Origin: Thinopyrum elongatum
Lineage: Eukaryota > Streptophyta > Magnoliopsida > Poales > Poaceae
Direction of reading: 5' to 3'
Assembly (NCBI GenBank): GCA_011799875.1
Contig: CM022302.1
Coordinates: 374,126,775 to 374,190,774 of the forward strand
Length of the DNA stretch: 64,000 nucleotides
In this document: one piece after another, positions 22,689-35,706 of the stretch
Layout of the letters: each line of letters starts with the position of its first letter
How positions within the stretch are numbered: position 1 is the stretch's first letter
Made by a program: the position numbers and the translations under genes
Notes under the pieces: generated by a model
Told to the model about the DNA's origin: nothing
The model's database searches: none
The model's input: only the letters and a program-made list of their open reading frames with translations

Positions 22689-25600
22689 AATTCCTACTCG
22701 TCCTCGAGTAGGTAAATGATAAAAGAAATAATTTATGAAGTGTGAATGCTAGCAAAGTGCATAAGTTTGATCAATGATAATTTCAATCACTTTTCCTAGC
22801 ATCATAACAGCAACTCTTTCTCATAAAACTTATCATGATAAAGTAGCAATTGAAAATGGAATTTTTTTTGTGGAAAGCTACCTATCATATTCATCATATA
22901 CTCTTTCTTTTGTAGCATGCACATTTTGACTTGAATGATTCAAAGCAATAATCTATAATTTGACATGAAGACATCAATACTCAAGCATACTAACAAGCAA
23001 CCATGTCTTTCAAAATATCAACGCTAAAGAAAGCTATCCCTAGCCCATTATGCTCAATCATTGATCCATTCATGAAACACACTCGAATATTAGCTACATC
23101 CAATGCACAAGTATGATCATAGTGCTCCCTAGTTGGTGCTTTATGAGAGAAGATGGAGACTCAAATAAAAATAAAAATTGCATAAAGTAAATAGATAGGC
23201 CCTTCGCAAAGGGAAGCAGAGATTTGTAGAGGTACCAGAGCTCAAAGCTTAAATTGAGAGATAAAATATTTTGAGAGGCATACTTTTCCTGTCAACGAAA
23301 AAGACAGAGAATTCCCAACACTTTCCATGCTAGATATATCATAGGCGGTTCCCAAACATAAAATAAAGTTTATTCCTTTTTCCACCATACTTTCGCACTC
23401 CACGACTAGCCGTATCCACGGGTGCCGTCCATACCAACACTTTCCAAGGAATTTATTATTTGACAACATAAAGTAAATTTCTTTTTCATTTCGGGACCGG
23501 GCATCCCTAATACCGCCATACTCTCGTGCAATGACAAGTGAATAAACACTCATCTTGAGAATAACACATCTAGCATGGAAAATATTAGCCACCCCCTCCC
23601 GCTTCATGAGCGATACGAGCACACAAAAAGGAAATTCATTTTGAAAATTAGAGTTGGCAGATACAAATTTACTTGGAACGGCATGGAAATACCGCATATA
23701 GGTAGGTATGGTGGACTCATTTGGCACAACTTTGGGTTTAAGAATTTGTATGCACAAGTAGTATTCCCACTTAGTACAAATGGAGGCTAGCAAATAGATT
23801 GAGAAGCAACCAACCAAGAAACGAAAATTCATATAAACGAGCATTGAGCATAACTAACACCGAATATTGCACCACAAGTAGGATGTAATTTCATTGCATA
23901 ACTATTGACCTTCATGCTCGCATAGGGAATCACAAACCTTAACACCAATATTCTTAATAAAGCATAATTACTCACCAAAATGACTCACATATTATTATCT
24001 CCATATCACAAAACTATTGCAAGGAATCAAACTTATCATATCCAATGATCTACATGAAAGTTTTTATTATATCCTTCTTGGATATTCATCATATTAGGAC
24101 CAATTTCATAGCTTGTGCAAATTGTCATCACTAGTATCAACTCTCAAAATAATATAAGTGAAGCGCAAGAGTAAATAACAAACTACTCCAAAAAGATATA
24201 AGTGAAGATCAAGTGAGTAGTTAGGTAAATGGGTAGCTATTTGAGGACTCTCTCTTATTTAAAAACTTTCAGATCTAAGAATTTTATTAAATCAGCAAGC
24301 AAAACAAAATAAAATGACATCCTAAGAATAGCACACATCATGTGAAGAAGCAAAAACTTAGGCTCAACTGAGGCTAACCGATAATTGTTGATGAAGAAAG
24401 GTGGGATGCCTACCGGGGCATCCCCAAGCTTAGATGCTTGGGACATCTTGAAATATTATCTTGGGATGCCTTGGGCATCCCCAAGCTTGAGCTTTTGTGT
24501 CTCCCTAATTCCTTTTATGTCACGGTTTTCCTAAATCTCAAAAACTTCATCCACACAAAACTCAACAAGAACTCGTGAGATAAGTTAGTATAAATCAATG
24601 CAATAACCTTATCATTCTCTACTGTAGCAAATTACTAAAATTATTATTTAACATCGCATACTAAATGCCTCTGCATATTTAATACTCCTATCCTCAAATA
24701 GAATCATTAAACAAGCAAACATATGCAAACAATGCAAACATAACAGCAATCTACCAAAACAGGACAGTCTGTAAAGAGTGCAATTTTAATCACGCTTTCC
24801 TAACTCCAAAAATTCTGAAAATTTACCACACTGTAGAAACTTTATCATATCTTACTGTGCAAAAAAATTCAACATTTTATCACATTCTGACTTTTCTCAA
24901 GAATTCATGCACTAGCGTGCAACTTTCTGTTTTCAAACAGCCACATATAGACTTGCAAAATAAGCATAGCAAAGGCTATACTTGACATTTTTATTGAAGT
25001 AAAATATACAAAACATTATTATAAATAACAGAAAGCAAATCCTAATAAAATAAAATGATGCTCCAAGAAAAACACATATCAGGTGACGAATAAAAATATG
25101 GTCCCAAGTGAGGTTACCGATAATGTTGAAGACGAAAGAGGGGATGCCTTCCGGGGCATCCCCAAGCTTAGTTGCTTGGATATTCCTTGAATATTACCAT
25201 GGGGTGCCTTGGGCATCCCCAACCTTAGTGTATTGTCACTCCTTATTCTCCTCATATCGATACCTCACCCAAAACTTGAAAACTTCAATCACACAAAACT
25301 TAACGGGACTTCGTGAGATGAGTTAGTATGATAAAGACAAATCATTCACTTTGGTACTGTCAAGATAAGATTCATAATTGTTCTCACACAATTCCTACTT
25401 TACTCCACAATTTTCATAATTTATATTAAGCAATATAAGCCATAGAAACCATAAAACAAGCAAACTATGCATTGCAAACAAAATCTGTCAAAAACAGAAC
25501 AGTACGTAAAGATCTGAATTAAGGTCATACTTATGTAACTCCAAAAATTCTGAAAACCAAGGAAAACGTAGACAATTTGTATTCCCATCATCTGTAAAAA

Positions 25601-25908
25601 AATGAAAAAAATTATACGTTCCAGTAGAAGATAGGAATTTCTGCACTGGACGCAAAATTTTCTGTTTTTGCACAGAATCAAGTCAACTATCATCCACACT
25701 ATCCCAAAGGCTTTACTTGGTACTTTATTGAAACAAAAGCTATAAAACATGATTACTACAGTATCTTAATCATTTGAATACACAAAAACAGTAGGTATAA
25801 GTGTTGGTTTGTCTCCCAACAAGCACTTTTCTTTAATGCCTTTTAGCTAGGCATGATGATTTCAATGATACTCGCATAAAAGATAAGAATTAAAACATAA
25901 CAAGAGCA
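22689..25908 (-). other. Non-coding 3' region of D with a 738-bp tandem duplication
   Basis: No credible gene is seen. The minus-strand frame at 23242-23844 has a segment similar to one at 50431-50808 in G (GKCWYG, HPWIRL, VECESMVEKGINF), but it has no start context or domain. Two diverged tandem units lie at about 24292-25029 and 25030-25760, offset by 738 bp. Each holds a pair of tract-like motifs spaced 57 bp apart. Element G has one such unit (about 51825-52510). Confidence 0.7.
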
Positions 25909-27723
25909 TCATGAATCATAAGTTTCTCTCTCATAATAATTTTCAGTAGCATCATGAATATATTCATCAATATAACCATCACATAAAGCATTCTTTTCAT
26001 GATCCAAAAGCATAGAAAATTTATTACTCTCCATATAAGCAATTTTATTCTCATTCACAATAGTGGGAGTATCATATGAAACTCGAATACTATAAATTGT
26101 TTCCACATTAAAAGAGTAATGTTCAGGATATTCAAAATTATGACAATTATTATCACTACTTTTTATAACACAAGTATCATCACAATAATCATCATAAGTA
26201 GCAACTTTGTTCTCATCATAGTCAAATGAAACCTCTTCCGGAATAGTGGAATCATTACTAAATAAAGTCATTACCTCTCCAAATCCACTTTTATCATTAT
26301 AATAGGACTCAACACCCTCCAAAATAGTGGGATAAATATTATCTAAAGTTGACACTCTTCCACACCCACTTTCATAAATATTGCAATCATCATAAATAGG
26401 AGGCATGCAATCATCATATCAAATTTGATCGTTCAAAGTAGGGGCGCTAAAAAGATCATCTTCATTAAGCAAAGCATCCCCAAGCTTGGGACAAAAATTA
26501 ATTGCAGCAAATAAATTCTCAAACATGTCATTCTTATCAAACATAGCATCCCCAAGCTTGTGGCTTGGCATATCATAAGCATAGTTACTCTCATCATTAA
26601 TAGTATGAATAGCACCAATGGTATAACAATTGTTATCATCATAATTTCCCAAGTTGGTGCCAAAAAGATTTCCAAGATTATAAGAAGTATCATTATCTTC
26701 CCAATCATAATTATCACAACAAGCAGTAGGCATAACAAAATCATCATCAATAGTGCTCTCGGACATTGTGCCATAAGACAAAGAAGCAATATCATCATCA
26801 AGTGCATCATCTTCCACGATTATTTTTTATTCATTTTCATGAGGTACAACAATAATAGGAGCAACATTATTTGGGAGAGATACCTTTTTACCTCTATTCT
26901 TTCTTCTTATCTTCTTCTTCACCACATCATGTGCGGGTTTAATTAATTTTTTTGAGCTTCTTATTGATGAGATTGGTTGAATAAGGAGCTCCTCCTCGTC
27001 ACCTATTTCATCATGAGAGAAAATAGGAGGGAAAGTGGAAATCTTTACCCTTTCATTAGTATTCCTTTTATATTCTATTGGTTTCCTCATCTTTCTATAG
27101 TTGGCAATATAAGCATTCTCATTGCAATTTACCATGCAAAACATATATATATATTTTAGATTAGTTTCAATGTCGTCCGTGAGAATGAATACTTCAAACC
27201 AACTATTTTTTTGTGTCAATTCTTCACACCCCAAAAATAGACAAAGCTCATTATAAAGTTCAAGGGTGATCAAATCATTACAATATTTGGCCATGATTCG
27301 ATCATGAAAAAGTTTGCATTGGAAATTAAGATGACCAACCTTATTGCAAAGTTCACAAGTAATAGGACAAAGAGAACATAATTTTGTAGCAAATTCATCT
27401 ATCACTTTGAGCAAAAAATTGGTTCTATCATGTTTATGCTTCTTACAAAATCTATCTTCCCTATAAGGCACGTCTTCACAAACTTTATGCCCTCCACAAA
27501 AATTGACATGCTTATAAGAAATATTTTTAACATGACTAGTGCAATCATCATTAGTATTTTCGATATTCATAGAATTCATACTAACATCATTGCAATCATG
27601 CTCATCATTTATGCTGAACATTTTATTGAATTCTTCTTCAATCAATTGAGCACAATTTTCCTTTCCATCATTTTCACGAAAGACATGATAAAGACGAATA
27701 ATATGAGGCCACCTCAATTCCAT
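25909..27723 (-). pseudogene. Zinc-knuckle ORF at the gag position of D, two stops
   Basis: Three minus-strand frames (27723-26827, 26817-26419 and 26406-25909) are in the same phase. They form one frame of about 605 codons broken only by TAA near 26827 and TGA near 26407. The start chosen is ATG 27723 (MELRWPHIIRLYHVF), about 95 bases after the primer site. A CCHC zinc knuckle CELCNKVGHLNFQC (C-X2-C-X4-H-X4-C) suggests nucleic-acid binding as in gag. A basic stretch (KKKIRRKNRGKK) precedes a very acidic, Asn-rich C-terminal half with a duplicated segment (KLGDAMFDKNDMF, KLGDALLNEDDLF). I do not recognise the protein otherwise. Confidence 0.7.
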
Positions 27724-27821
27724 TTTTTGTAGTTTTCTTTTATGAACCAAACTAGTGATAAAACAAGAAACTAAAAGATTCGATTGGAAGATCTAAAGAT
27801 ATACCTTCAAGCACTCACCTC

Positions 27822-27840
27822 CCTGGCAACGGCGCCAGAA
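27822..27840 (-). other. Primer-binding site of D, tRNA-Asp type
   Basis: On the minus strand TGGCGCCGTTGCCAGGGAG follows the 5' LTR end after a short spacer. It matches the complement of the tRNA-Asp 3' end with one change. Confidence 0.88.
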
Positions 27841-27847
27841 AAGAGCT

Positions 27848-28287
27848 TGATGTCTACTACACAACTTGTTCTTGTAGACTCGTGTTGGGCCTCCAAGCGC
27901 AGAGTTTTGTAGGACAGTAGCAAATTTCCCTCAAGTGGATGACCTAAGGTTTATCAATCCGTGGGAGGCGTAGGATGAAGATGGTCTCTCTCAAATATCC
28001 CTGCAACCAAATAATAAAAACTCTCTTGTGTCCCCAACACACCAAATACAATGGTAAATTGTATAGGTGCACTAGTTCGGCGAAGAGATGGTGATACAAG
28101 TGTAATATGGATAGTAGATATTGATTTTTGTAATAGGAGCAATAAAAAACAGCAAGGTAGCAAGTAACAAAAATGAGCACAAACGGTATTGCAATGCTTG
28201 AAAATGAGGCCTAGGGTCCGTACTTTCACTAGTGCAATCTCTCAACAATGCTAATACAATTGGATCATATAACCATCCCTCAAAGTG
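27848..28287 (-). repeat. 5' LTR of D, part adjoining the primer site
   Basis: This is the U5-side part of the 5' LTR, cut by element E. The target copy AAGTG at 28283-28287 pairs with ACGTG at 40996-41000; the intact D LTR reads ACGTG, so the left copy has one change. The LTR continues at 41001. Confidence 0.92.
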
Positions 28288-31200
28288 TGTAACACCCTGA
28301 TTTTTTGCCCTTTCTTTTTCTTTTGATTTTATTTGGTTTTTGCTCTAATTTTCTTTTTGGAGCAGTTCTGTGGACTTGAAACCTGGGAGATCATCATTTC
28401 TTCTCCTCTCTAGTAGTTCATCATCCTCAAAACTTTCCCAAGATCATGTCACTTCATTTCTAGACCAACCTCAAAATTCTTTTTCTTGGAATATTCCTTT
28501 TTCTATTAAAGGAATAACCCTGTCTGACCTAGGTTGTGAAGCAACCTATATTTCTTTCTTCCACAAAATTCCCAAATAATTCTCATAAATTATTTGGATC
28601 ATATATGCCGCAAATATGTCCAAACTTTCCTGTCCTAGCCCAAAAATAATTCATCAATATTTATTCTTTATTTCTGTCCAGAGTGGCCTTCTATGAAGGA
28701 AGTGCCACCTATCTTTTCTTGCTTGCTCCCAAACTTTTTGGGCATCATCTCTTATCCAAATCATTGCATCATGCCAAAATTCAGCTTCATTTGCCTAGTG
28801 AACCTTCCTCAGCAATTTTCCAAAGTTTCTTTCAGATGGAAGCCTTGTTGAAGGAAGTACTAGCTATGAGTATCCAAATGAGTTGAAATTTTGCAAGCTC
28901 TTTCATGTGCTCATATAATGATTCTCTACCAATTTTCAGCCCCATCAAATCAATTATGTGAGCACACCTTCAAATATCTGTTTCTGGCAATATTTTCAGG
29001 TTGTGAAGCAAGTATATTTTATATTGCTTCATTAATCTGAGAAATTACCAGATCATGCTCCTACCAATATAACTTATCTCCACCTAATTTGGGATCATTT
29101 CAGCAAGCCAATTTCTCTCCAATATTATCCCAAGTTTCTGGACACAGAGGATATCTGTGAAGGAAGTACCATATTGGCAAGTCCAAATGGTATGAAATTT
29201 TTACAGAACCTTTATATGTCCAAATCATCAGGCCTTACCAAATATCAACTCAAGTGGCTACTCTATGTGAGTGCATCATCCAAATAAAGTTTTTGGATCA
29301 TAATGACAGTTGCAAAGCAACTATATTAATGTGTAGTCCATTTCTTCTTTAAGTACACAGGATCATAGTCCTTCCTTACCTAAACATCCCAGACATCAAG
29401 TTTGGCTCTTTTCTCTTCTCTATTGAGCACAGCAACCTGGTGAAGTTTGATACAGTAAACTTCCAGTTATGCCTCACATCCATATTTGGTTTCTTTTCAT
29501 GATCCTTCACTTCCCACAGTCTCCTGGATGGAAGGACAACACACTAGACATAATTTGAAAGCCCCTGTTGTCCTCTCCTTGCCATGCCAGGTGGTGACCA
29601 CGTAGTTTGGCGCCTGTGCACGCGCTCTGTGGGTCAAGTCCGCGTCCAGAGAACTGTCCTGCTCTAGTAACTCTGCCTGTCGTTGCCCTCGCCCGCCTGA
29701 GCATGTCTGGAGGCTTCCTCATGCCGTCGTCGTCGCTCTGGAACCATCTCCCCTCCTGTAGCTCCCTCGCCGGCGCTAGTCGCCGCGTGCACGTGGGTGC
29801 ACAGTGGCCGGCAGCCCCTGCTCGCGCCTCGGCCTCTTCCTCCTCGTGCCCGTGGCGTCGCTCTCTGCTCCAGTGCCTCCCCTCTGCCCTCACCCGTCCC
29901 CTCCCTCGCCCCGTGACGCTCCCAGCCATCACCGGAGCTGGCCCGTGCGTCCATGGCGGCATCCGGCTCGGCACCTCGTCCCAGGCTATTTAAGCCATTC
30001 CCGACCCTTCCCGAGATCACCAGCGGCCTCCTCGCTTTCCACTACCCCTCCCTAGCCACTCACCGGTGCTCCAGGAGCCATCCCTGCTCGCCATTGCTGC
30101 CTCGGTCACCGGTGGCCACCGCCTAAATTCGGGCAGGCCCGAGCTCCTCCCCTCCTTCTTTCTCCACCAGTAGACCACTCGGCCACCGGCGCATCTCCCC
30201 CACCCCTCCGTTCATCGCTGGATCCACCATAGCCTCGTCTTCAACTCCGACCGACGGCCTCGTCCGCTGCCCTCCTAGCCACCATCGCTCTGGGTCTCCT
30301 CGTCATCCGTGCATCACCCAGGCGGAGGCGCGACGTCATCCCGAGCCTGCTGGTGGTCCGAGATCCACCAAGCGTGGCCCGAGCCGCCGGGGAACCTCGG
30401 CGCACGCGCTGGTCGAACCTCTCTGTCGCACCCCATCGAGGAGGAAGAAGAGAAGGAGGCAGGCAGGAGAGAGAGAGCTCGGTGGGCCCCGCTTGCAGCC
30501 TCTCAACATTGACTTAAGCCCGGGCCCACGTGGAGTAAGTGGAAGCGTATTTTCAAGAATACGCTTTCTTCTTTGAGTAACGTACTTCTCTCTTACTATG
30601 GCTGAGAATGCGCTTTCCTGTGCAGAAAAGATATTTTCGGCAAAGGCGTGTTCTGTTTTCAGTCAGGGGCTAGTTTGTGAAGATTTTCTTTACAGATAGG
30701 TCCCTGGCAGTCAAACCTTCATAACTTTTTGCTCACAACTCCGAATCAGGTGATTCCAAAGCCCACGTCTTTGTCTCGTCGTTGCCACATATTGAAAATG
30801 ACCATTATGCCCTTGCCCTTACTCAGCCCCCTTCGAGAGAGAAAGTTTTCCGGTGATTCTTTTCGCGTGTTTCTTGCACTTCCACCCGGTGGTTCCATCC
30901 CTCCCAGGCAAGCCACACCCTCCATTTGCATGATTGCAATGCAATACCATGGTTTATTGAATTAAACTTGCTTAAAATGTTGCATTAGTAATGTATGATT
31001 TATTCATGGCATTTTTTGGGGTGATGTTTGATCTTGTTATTGCCATGATGATGCTTGGATTTCTAGGACTAATATTTTGCAGATAATAAGGATGACATGT
31101 TGCCATTGGATTATTAGTGGCTATTATGATTATTTTCATGATAGCATTTGATATTATGCTTTGGAGTATTACTTTGGATATGATGCTATCATGTTGATCT

Positions 31201-32615
31201 ATGGTTAGCTATTTTGCTCTTACCATTGGGTTAGTAGCATCATTATTCTTGGATTCATCATGATCTTAGTTGATATGCTACCCTCGGAGTATTATGATAT
31301 GACTATGTTATGCTTTGGATCATTTGTTGGATATTGATATAACTTGGATCACAGGTTGATATGGTATCGCAGTATCAGTTATCGTAGATTTACCTTGGGG
31401 ATAAATTCCGTCATTTCGTTGGTCAGGTGCCACCGAACCGGGCTTTTACAGCAACCACATTTTCCTTTATGGGAAGGCCCTAATGCGGTCTATTGTAATG
31501 CCTCTCGCTGGTTCCTCCAACTAGGGAAGGTTATGTGCGCGTGCTACCCTGGCCCGGTAGGCGGCGATAACCTTGTGTGCCCATAGTTGAGGGCCCTTTT
31601 GTCCAAGTTTGGGACCATTTTTGTTTTGCCACGATGGTGGCCGTTGGGTGTCACGAGGTGACATCGGGGCCACCCAGGACTGATCCCAAAGGGGAGTTGG
31701 TCGGAGTGGCCGGGAGAGTGTCATTGCAGTAGATTGGTTTTTTTGGAACGCCGTTGGTCCACTCGAATGCGAGCACGAGGCCATGGGTTCTGTGATGTGG
31801 GTACAGTGTGCTAACCTCTGCAGAGTGTGTTTAATCTATCGATATCCGCGTCCTCGGTCATGGGCATAGTTCGTACTAGGTCACACCGTTCGATCAACAC
31901 TCACATGACGGAATGACTTATAGATGACTTGTATGTTGTTATGTGAGCAGTAACAGCTTGGCAGGATGCCGATGATGATGTTGGGATGCTCTTGAGGATG
32001 ATCATTTAGTTTGTGATGTGATCATGTGGTGATCACGAGGTGATCGAGGTGATATATTGTTTGGCCGGATAGCCCAGAGTGAGATGGTTCTTGAGATGAT
32101 GGTTCAGCAGTAATTCTAGTAGTATCATATTATGCTTAGTTATTGCTCCCACATCATAGTAGTTGTTAATAACTTAACCTGTTAATGCTATGTTATTGTC
32201 TTGCCTTGATGCTTATGGTTGTTGTGAGCTTGCAAGTACATTCAATGTACTGACCTGGCGTGTCATGCCAGATTGCAGGTGATGCCATGATTGATTGCTT
32301 GTCGAGGTTACCGCATGTGTGAGCTAGATCGTGTCCCAGCCAGAGTCCCTGCGGAGTGGAGTTCACCACTGTCGTCGTTGTTCCGCTGCTAGAAGTTTTC
32401 CGCTGCTATGAGTTGTTCCGCTGCTAGCATAGTGCTACCTTAGCAGGTGTAGTGTCGCCATGCTGATGTGATCCTTTGTAACATCAGACCCTTGTACCAT
32501 TACCCTTTGTAATAAGAGCTGATTTGCTCTATGTCAAGCAGTGCCATATTCTAGAAGACTTGATCTCTAGGCTGGAATACGGGGTGTTCCAGTTTCTCTG
32601 AGCCGGGGTGCCATA
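28288..32615 (+). repeat. 5' LTR of element E, 4.3 kb
   Basis: The LTR aligns along its whole length with 35756-40995 minus F. It has an AT-rich start, a GC-rich block (29580-30540) with many overlapping frames on both strands, and an AT-rich end. Frames such as 29607-29993 and 29507-29974 overlap each other and recur in the other LTR, so they are LTR sequence and not genes. Confidence 0.93.
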
Positions 32616-32618
32616 GAG

Positions 32619-32634
32619 CTTGGTATTAGAGTAG
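32619..32634 (+). other. Primer-binding site of E, initiator-Met type, decayed
   Basis: CTTGGTATTAGAGTAG lies four bases after the LTR end. It matches TTGGTATCAGAGC with C-to-T changes, the direction expected from methylated-cytosine decay. Confidence 0.75.
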
Positions 32635-35600
32635 GTCTGGCTGTAGGACGCCCTAGTCAGCGCGAGCGGTAGAAACCGGTAGTATAGAGTCTGGCTTGTT
32701 TATTGCATTGGTTGCTACATTTGTTTGTTGCATAGCATGCATATAGCTTTATTATTTGTTGCTAACGGTTTATCTTGTGAGTGTAGCTGGCATCGGTTTG
32801 GATCCACTACAGCTCAGCCCTTGCATCCCTCCAGTTTCCTTTGAGCCTGTTCTTCGGTGTTTGGTGTCATCTCTGTCCCAGCGGAATGATGCCAAGTGTT
32901 TCGGACACCGTTTGCAGGATGGTGTCGAGGTATCGCACCAGTTTCATTTCTTCTTCCCCACCTATCGTTTCGGTGGTAGACATGCTTCTACCCCGGATCG
33001 TGCTTTTCGTTTGGTCGTGTTGGCAACCCTTGATTATCTTAGTTATCAGGAAAGGGCAATGCCAGCAGACTCAACTTTCCACCGCTATCTTATTCTTTGG
33101 ACGAGTACAGATCCCTTCCATCCGCTTGATGATGATGTGGTGGTGACATTCGTGTCCCACTACATGGTTACCAAGTACGTCCTCACCTCTGAGCTAGTCC
33201 AGGGTACCACCTGGCTAAGCCAGCACTTGGTGTAGCTATGTTTACACCAACCCCTCCACACGCTGATCTATTTTCGTGCACACCGTCACAACATGTTAGA
33301 TCGTAGTACCGGAGATCCCGCGAGATTTGTATGCTTAAGTAGGCATGCATATTGTGTGAATAGCAGTAATATGTGACTTTGTTTGTGTGTGAGTTGATTG
33401 TTTTTGTGTGCTTTTGTTTAGTTGAGTTGTTTCTTTTGCTTCTTTCTTTTTGGGCCCTCGGTGTTACCTTATTTTCCCCTTATCGAAGTTGCTCATCAAC
33501 CGACACCGGACTCGAAGAAGCAATAAAGATTTCAAATATTTGGAAGAAGCTCAGCTAAACACATCAAGTCTACATTAGTACTTAATCCTCACACAGTAAT
33601 GGTCAAGCCAGCCGGAAGACAATTCAGGTACAAGAGCAACAGTGTATTTTCAGTCAAAGGTTTGGCTCATATACAAAGTTTTGGCTCAGTAATGAATGAT
33701 GCTTGAAATATGTTATACTCCGAAAGAAAGCCAGAATGTGCTATGATCAAGGAAGACAGTCAAATAATTTTTCTCATGCAAGTAACCAGCCGCAAAATAT
33801 TACGGGTGTGTGTATGGCTTTCAGTCTGCATATCACAAGTATGAAGCTTTGGATATGAGAAACTCAGTCTTCCTCCACATGCTATCAGAAGAAGCGTATG
33901 ATGCAAGGCTCCTCAATTTTCCTCAGTACAATATATGGACAGATTCCGGTCCAAGATACCCAGTCTTTCACAGCAAGATACCTCGATAAAGGCTTCTGAC
34001 ATAAGGAATTGAATCTTTCTCAACAAGCAACCAAAGGAGAAGCTTCTCAGGTACGGAACCTAGTCTTCTCCAGCATGCCACTGCGGCGAAAGCTTCGAGC
34101 CTAAGCCATCCGGTCTTCTTCAGCAAGTCACTCGGATAGCTTCCAACCCATGACACCTTGCCTTCTTCAGTACGACACTGCACGTCGTATTCAGTATTGC
34201 TACAATATATGACACAGTAAGTAGGCAGTATATGACAGTGCAACTTAAGGATCAGATTCACAATAATTTTGTCAGAAGTACAACTCAGTCAAGACATATG
34301 CCTACCTCAAGGATCGAGTGTTCGGTTGCATATCCTTCTTATATATATATGGTGAGCATCCATCCCCGATCATACCAGTCTCTCATACGAGATACAGCAA
34401 TGATGAAGCAGATATACCTAAGAAAGGTAAGGATTCAACAACCTCATGAGCCATGCAAATGAAGATAAACAGAGATACATCTCATGTAATGCAAGGACCG
34501 ACAAGTTCTAGAGATGACAACGCAGAATCAACAGTCTTGACAATGGCCACCAAAGTCATTATTCCCGCATCAGACAAGGGGATCTCATGAACTCTTGTCA
34601 CCCTCTTGTATGAATGGCCTCAACAACGAGCTCTGTACAGCTACAAGCCCCGAGTATATGTCATATATGTGCGAACCCAGGTCAGAAAACAAGCACAAGG
34701 AATTATGCCAAAATATTGCACTAACCACATCCATGGTCGTACGAAGAATCACCGACATATGTGGCCAAGCTATTTCAGTACGGTACCTTGACAAAGAAAA
34801 TCATGACCGTAAAAGGGTGAGACTGATAGCAAAAGTATGCTGATTTTGCGCGACCATCAGGGTCCGGATACCCAAGTCAGTTGGAGGCCATGATTCCATA
34901 TGGATCCACAAAGACATACCCTTAGAGGCCTACACTGTTCTACAAGGACTTCATATCCCGCTGACCCGCTTAGAATGGTTAGTGTGAAATATCCAAGTAT
35001 GTTCTGTCAGATCCAAGATTCCTGTGCAACCTCAGTAGTTTGACTTCAGCAGCAGTGTTAAAGTATCTCACAGCCTATTACTACAAATGGGTATAGTGAC
35101 CGCATGGGTAAGTCAAAAGCCGAATAATCAGCTCAGACCAGGTATACTCACTGGCGGAACCCAGTACACGGACAGCCTGTCATGAAAAGTATCTTCCCGC
35201 TAGCACCCCTGTCAGGCCAGTCTCAAGATGTTAATGTTTGAAGTATGTTACATATATAAATCCATACCTCTTTTATATTGCTCACGACAGAAGGCAGTTG
35301 AATCTTTGGTACGTATCTCCTATTTGAGACCAAGAAATAAACCAAGATAAGTCAGCACCACCTACGAGCAGTCAGCTCTCATCAGGAGAATGGTCATGAT
35401 TCTCAACATTGATTGAATCCGGAAGACATGCATTTGTTTGAGCAACCCCATGCAGAAGTAAAATGTTTTCATGACAAAAGGGAATTTATGCTCAGGTCCC
35501 TCAGATATCTCCGTAGATATGAAAGAATCAACGTCAGCAAAATGATTTGGGATATGAGGAAAGGTCCGTCAGAATTTGGGAAAGGTGAAGCAAACCACCC

Positions 35601-35705
35601 CAGAGCAAGGTAAGCAGATCATATGAAATTCTTCAGGGAACAATAAACAAAGGAAAAGGATACCCGGGTTGGAAACGGTTTCCTTAAGATATATTCAATC
35701 TTGTT
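32635..35705 (+). other. Internal region of E, largely non-coding
   Basis: The longest frame is 32756-33235 (159 codons). It opens without an ATG, and its first in-frame Met comes late, near 33059. It contains the stretch PADSTFHRYLILWTSTDPFH and I do not recognise it. Around 33840-34200 a degenerate repeat of roughly 50-60 bp is visible, built on AAGCTTC...CAGTCTTC(T/C)...CAGCA motifs. The rest shows nothing I can support. Confidence 0.5.
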
Positions 35706-35706
35706 C

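Noticed and set aside
22675..26559. Regularly recurring GCATCCCCAAGCTT considered as a CRISPR-like array
   Set aside because: Spacing is irregular overall, the motif equals the polypurine tract, and the setting is a plant retrotransposon.
29507..30055. Several overlapping 80-150 codon frames on both strands in the GC-rich part of the E LTR
   Set aside because: They overlap each other in all phases, are low-complexity Pro/Ser/Arg peptides, and recur at 36976-37510 simply because the LTR is present twice.
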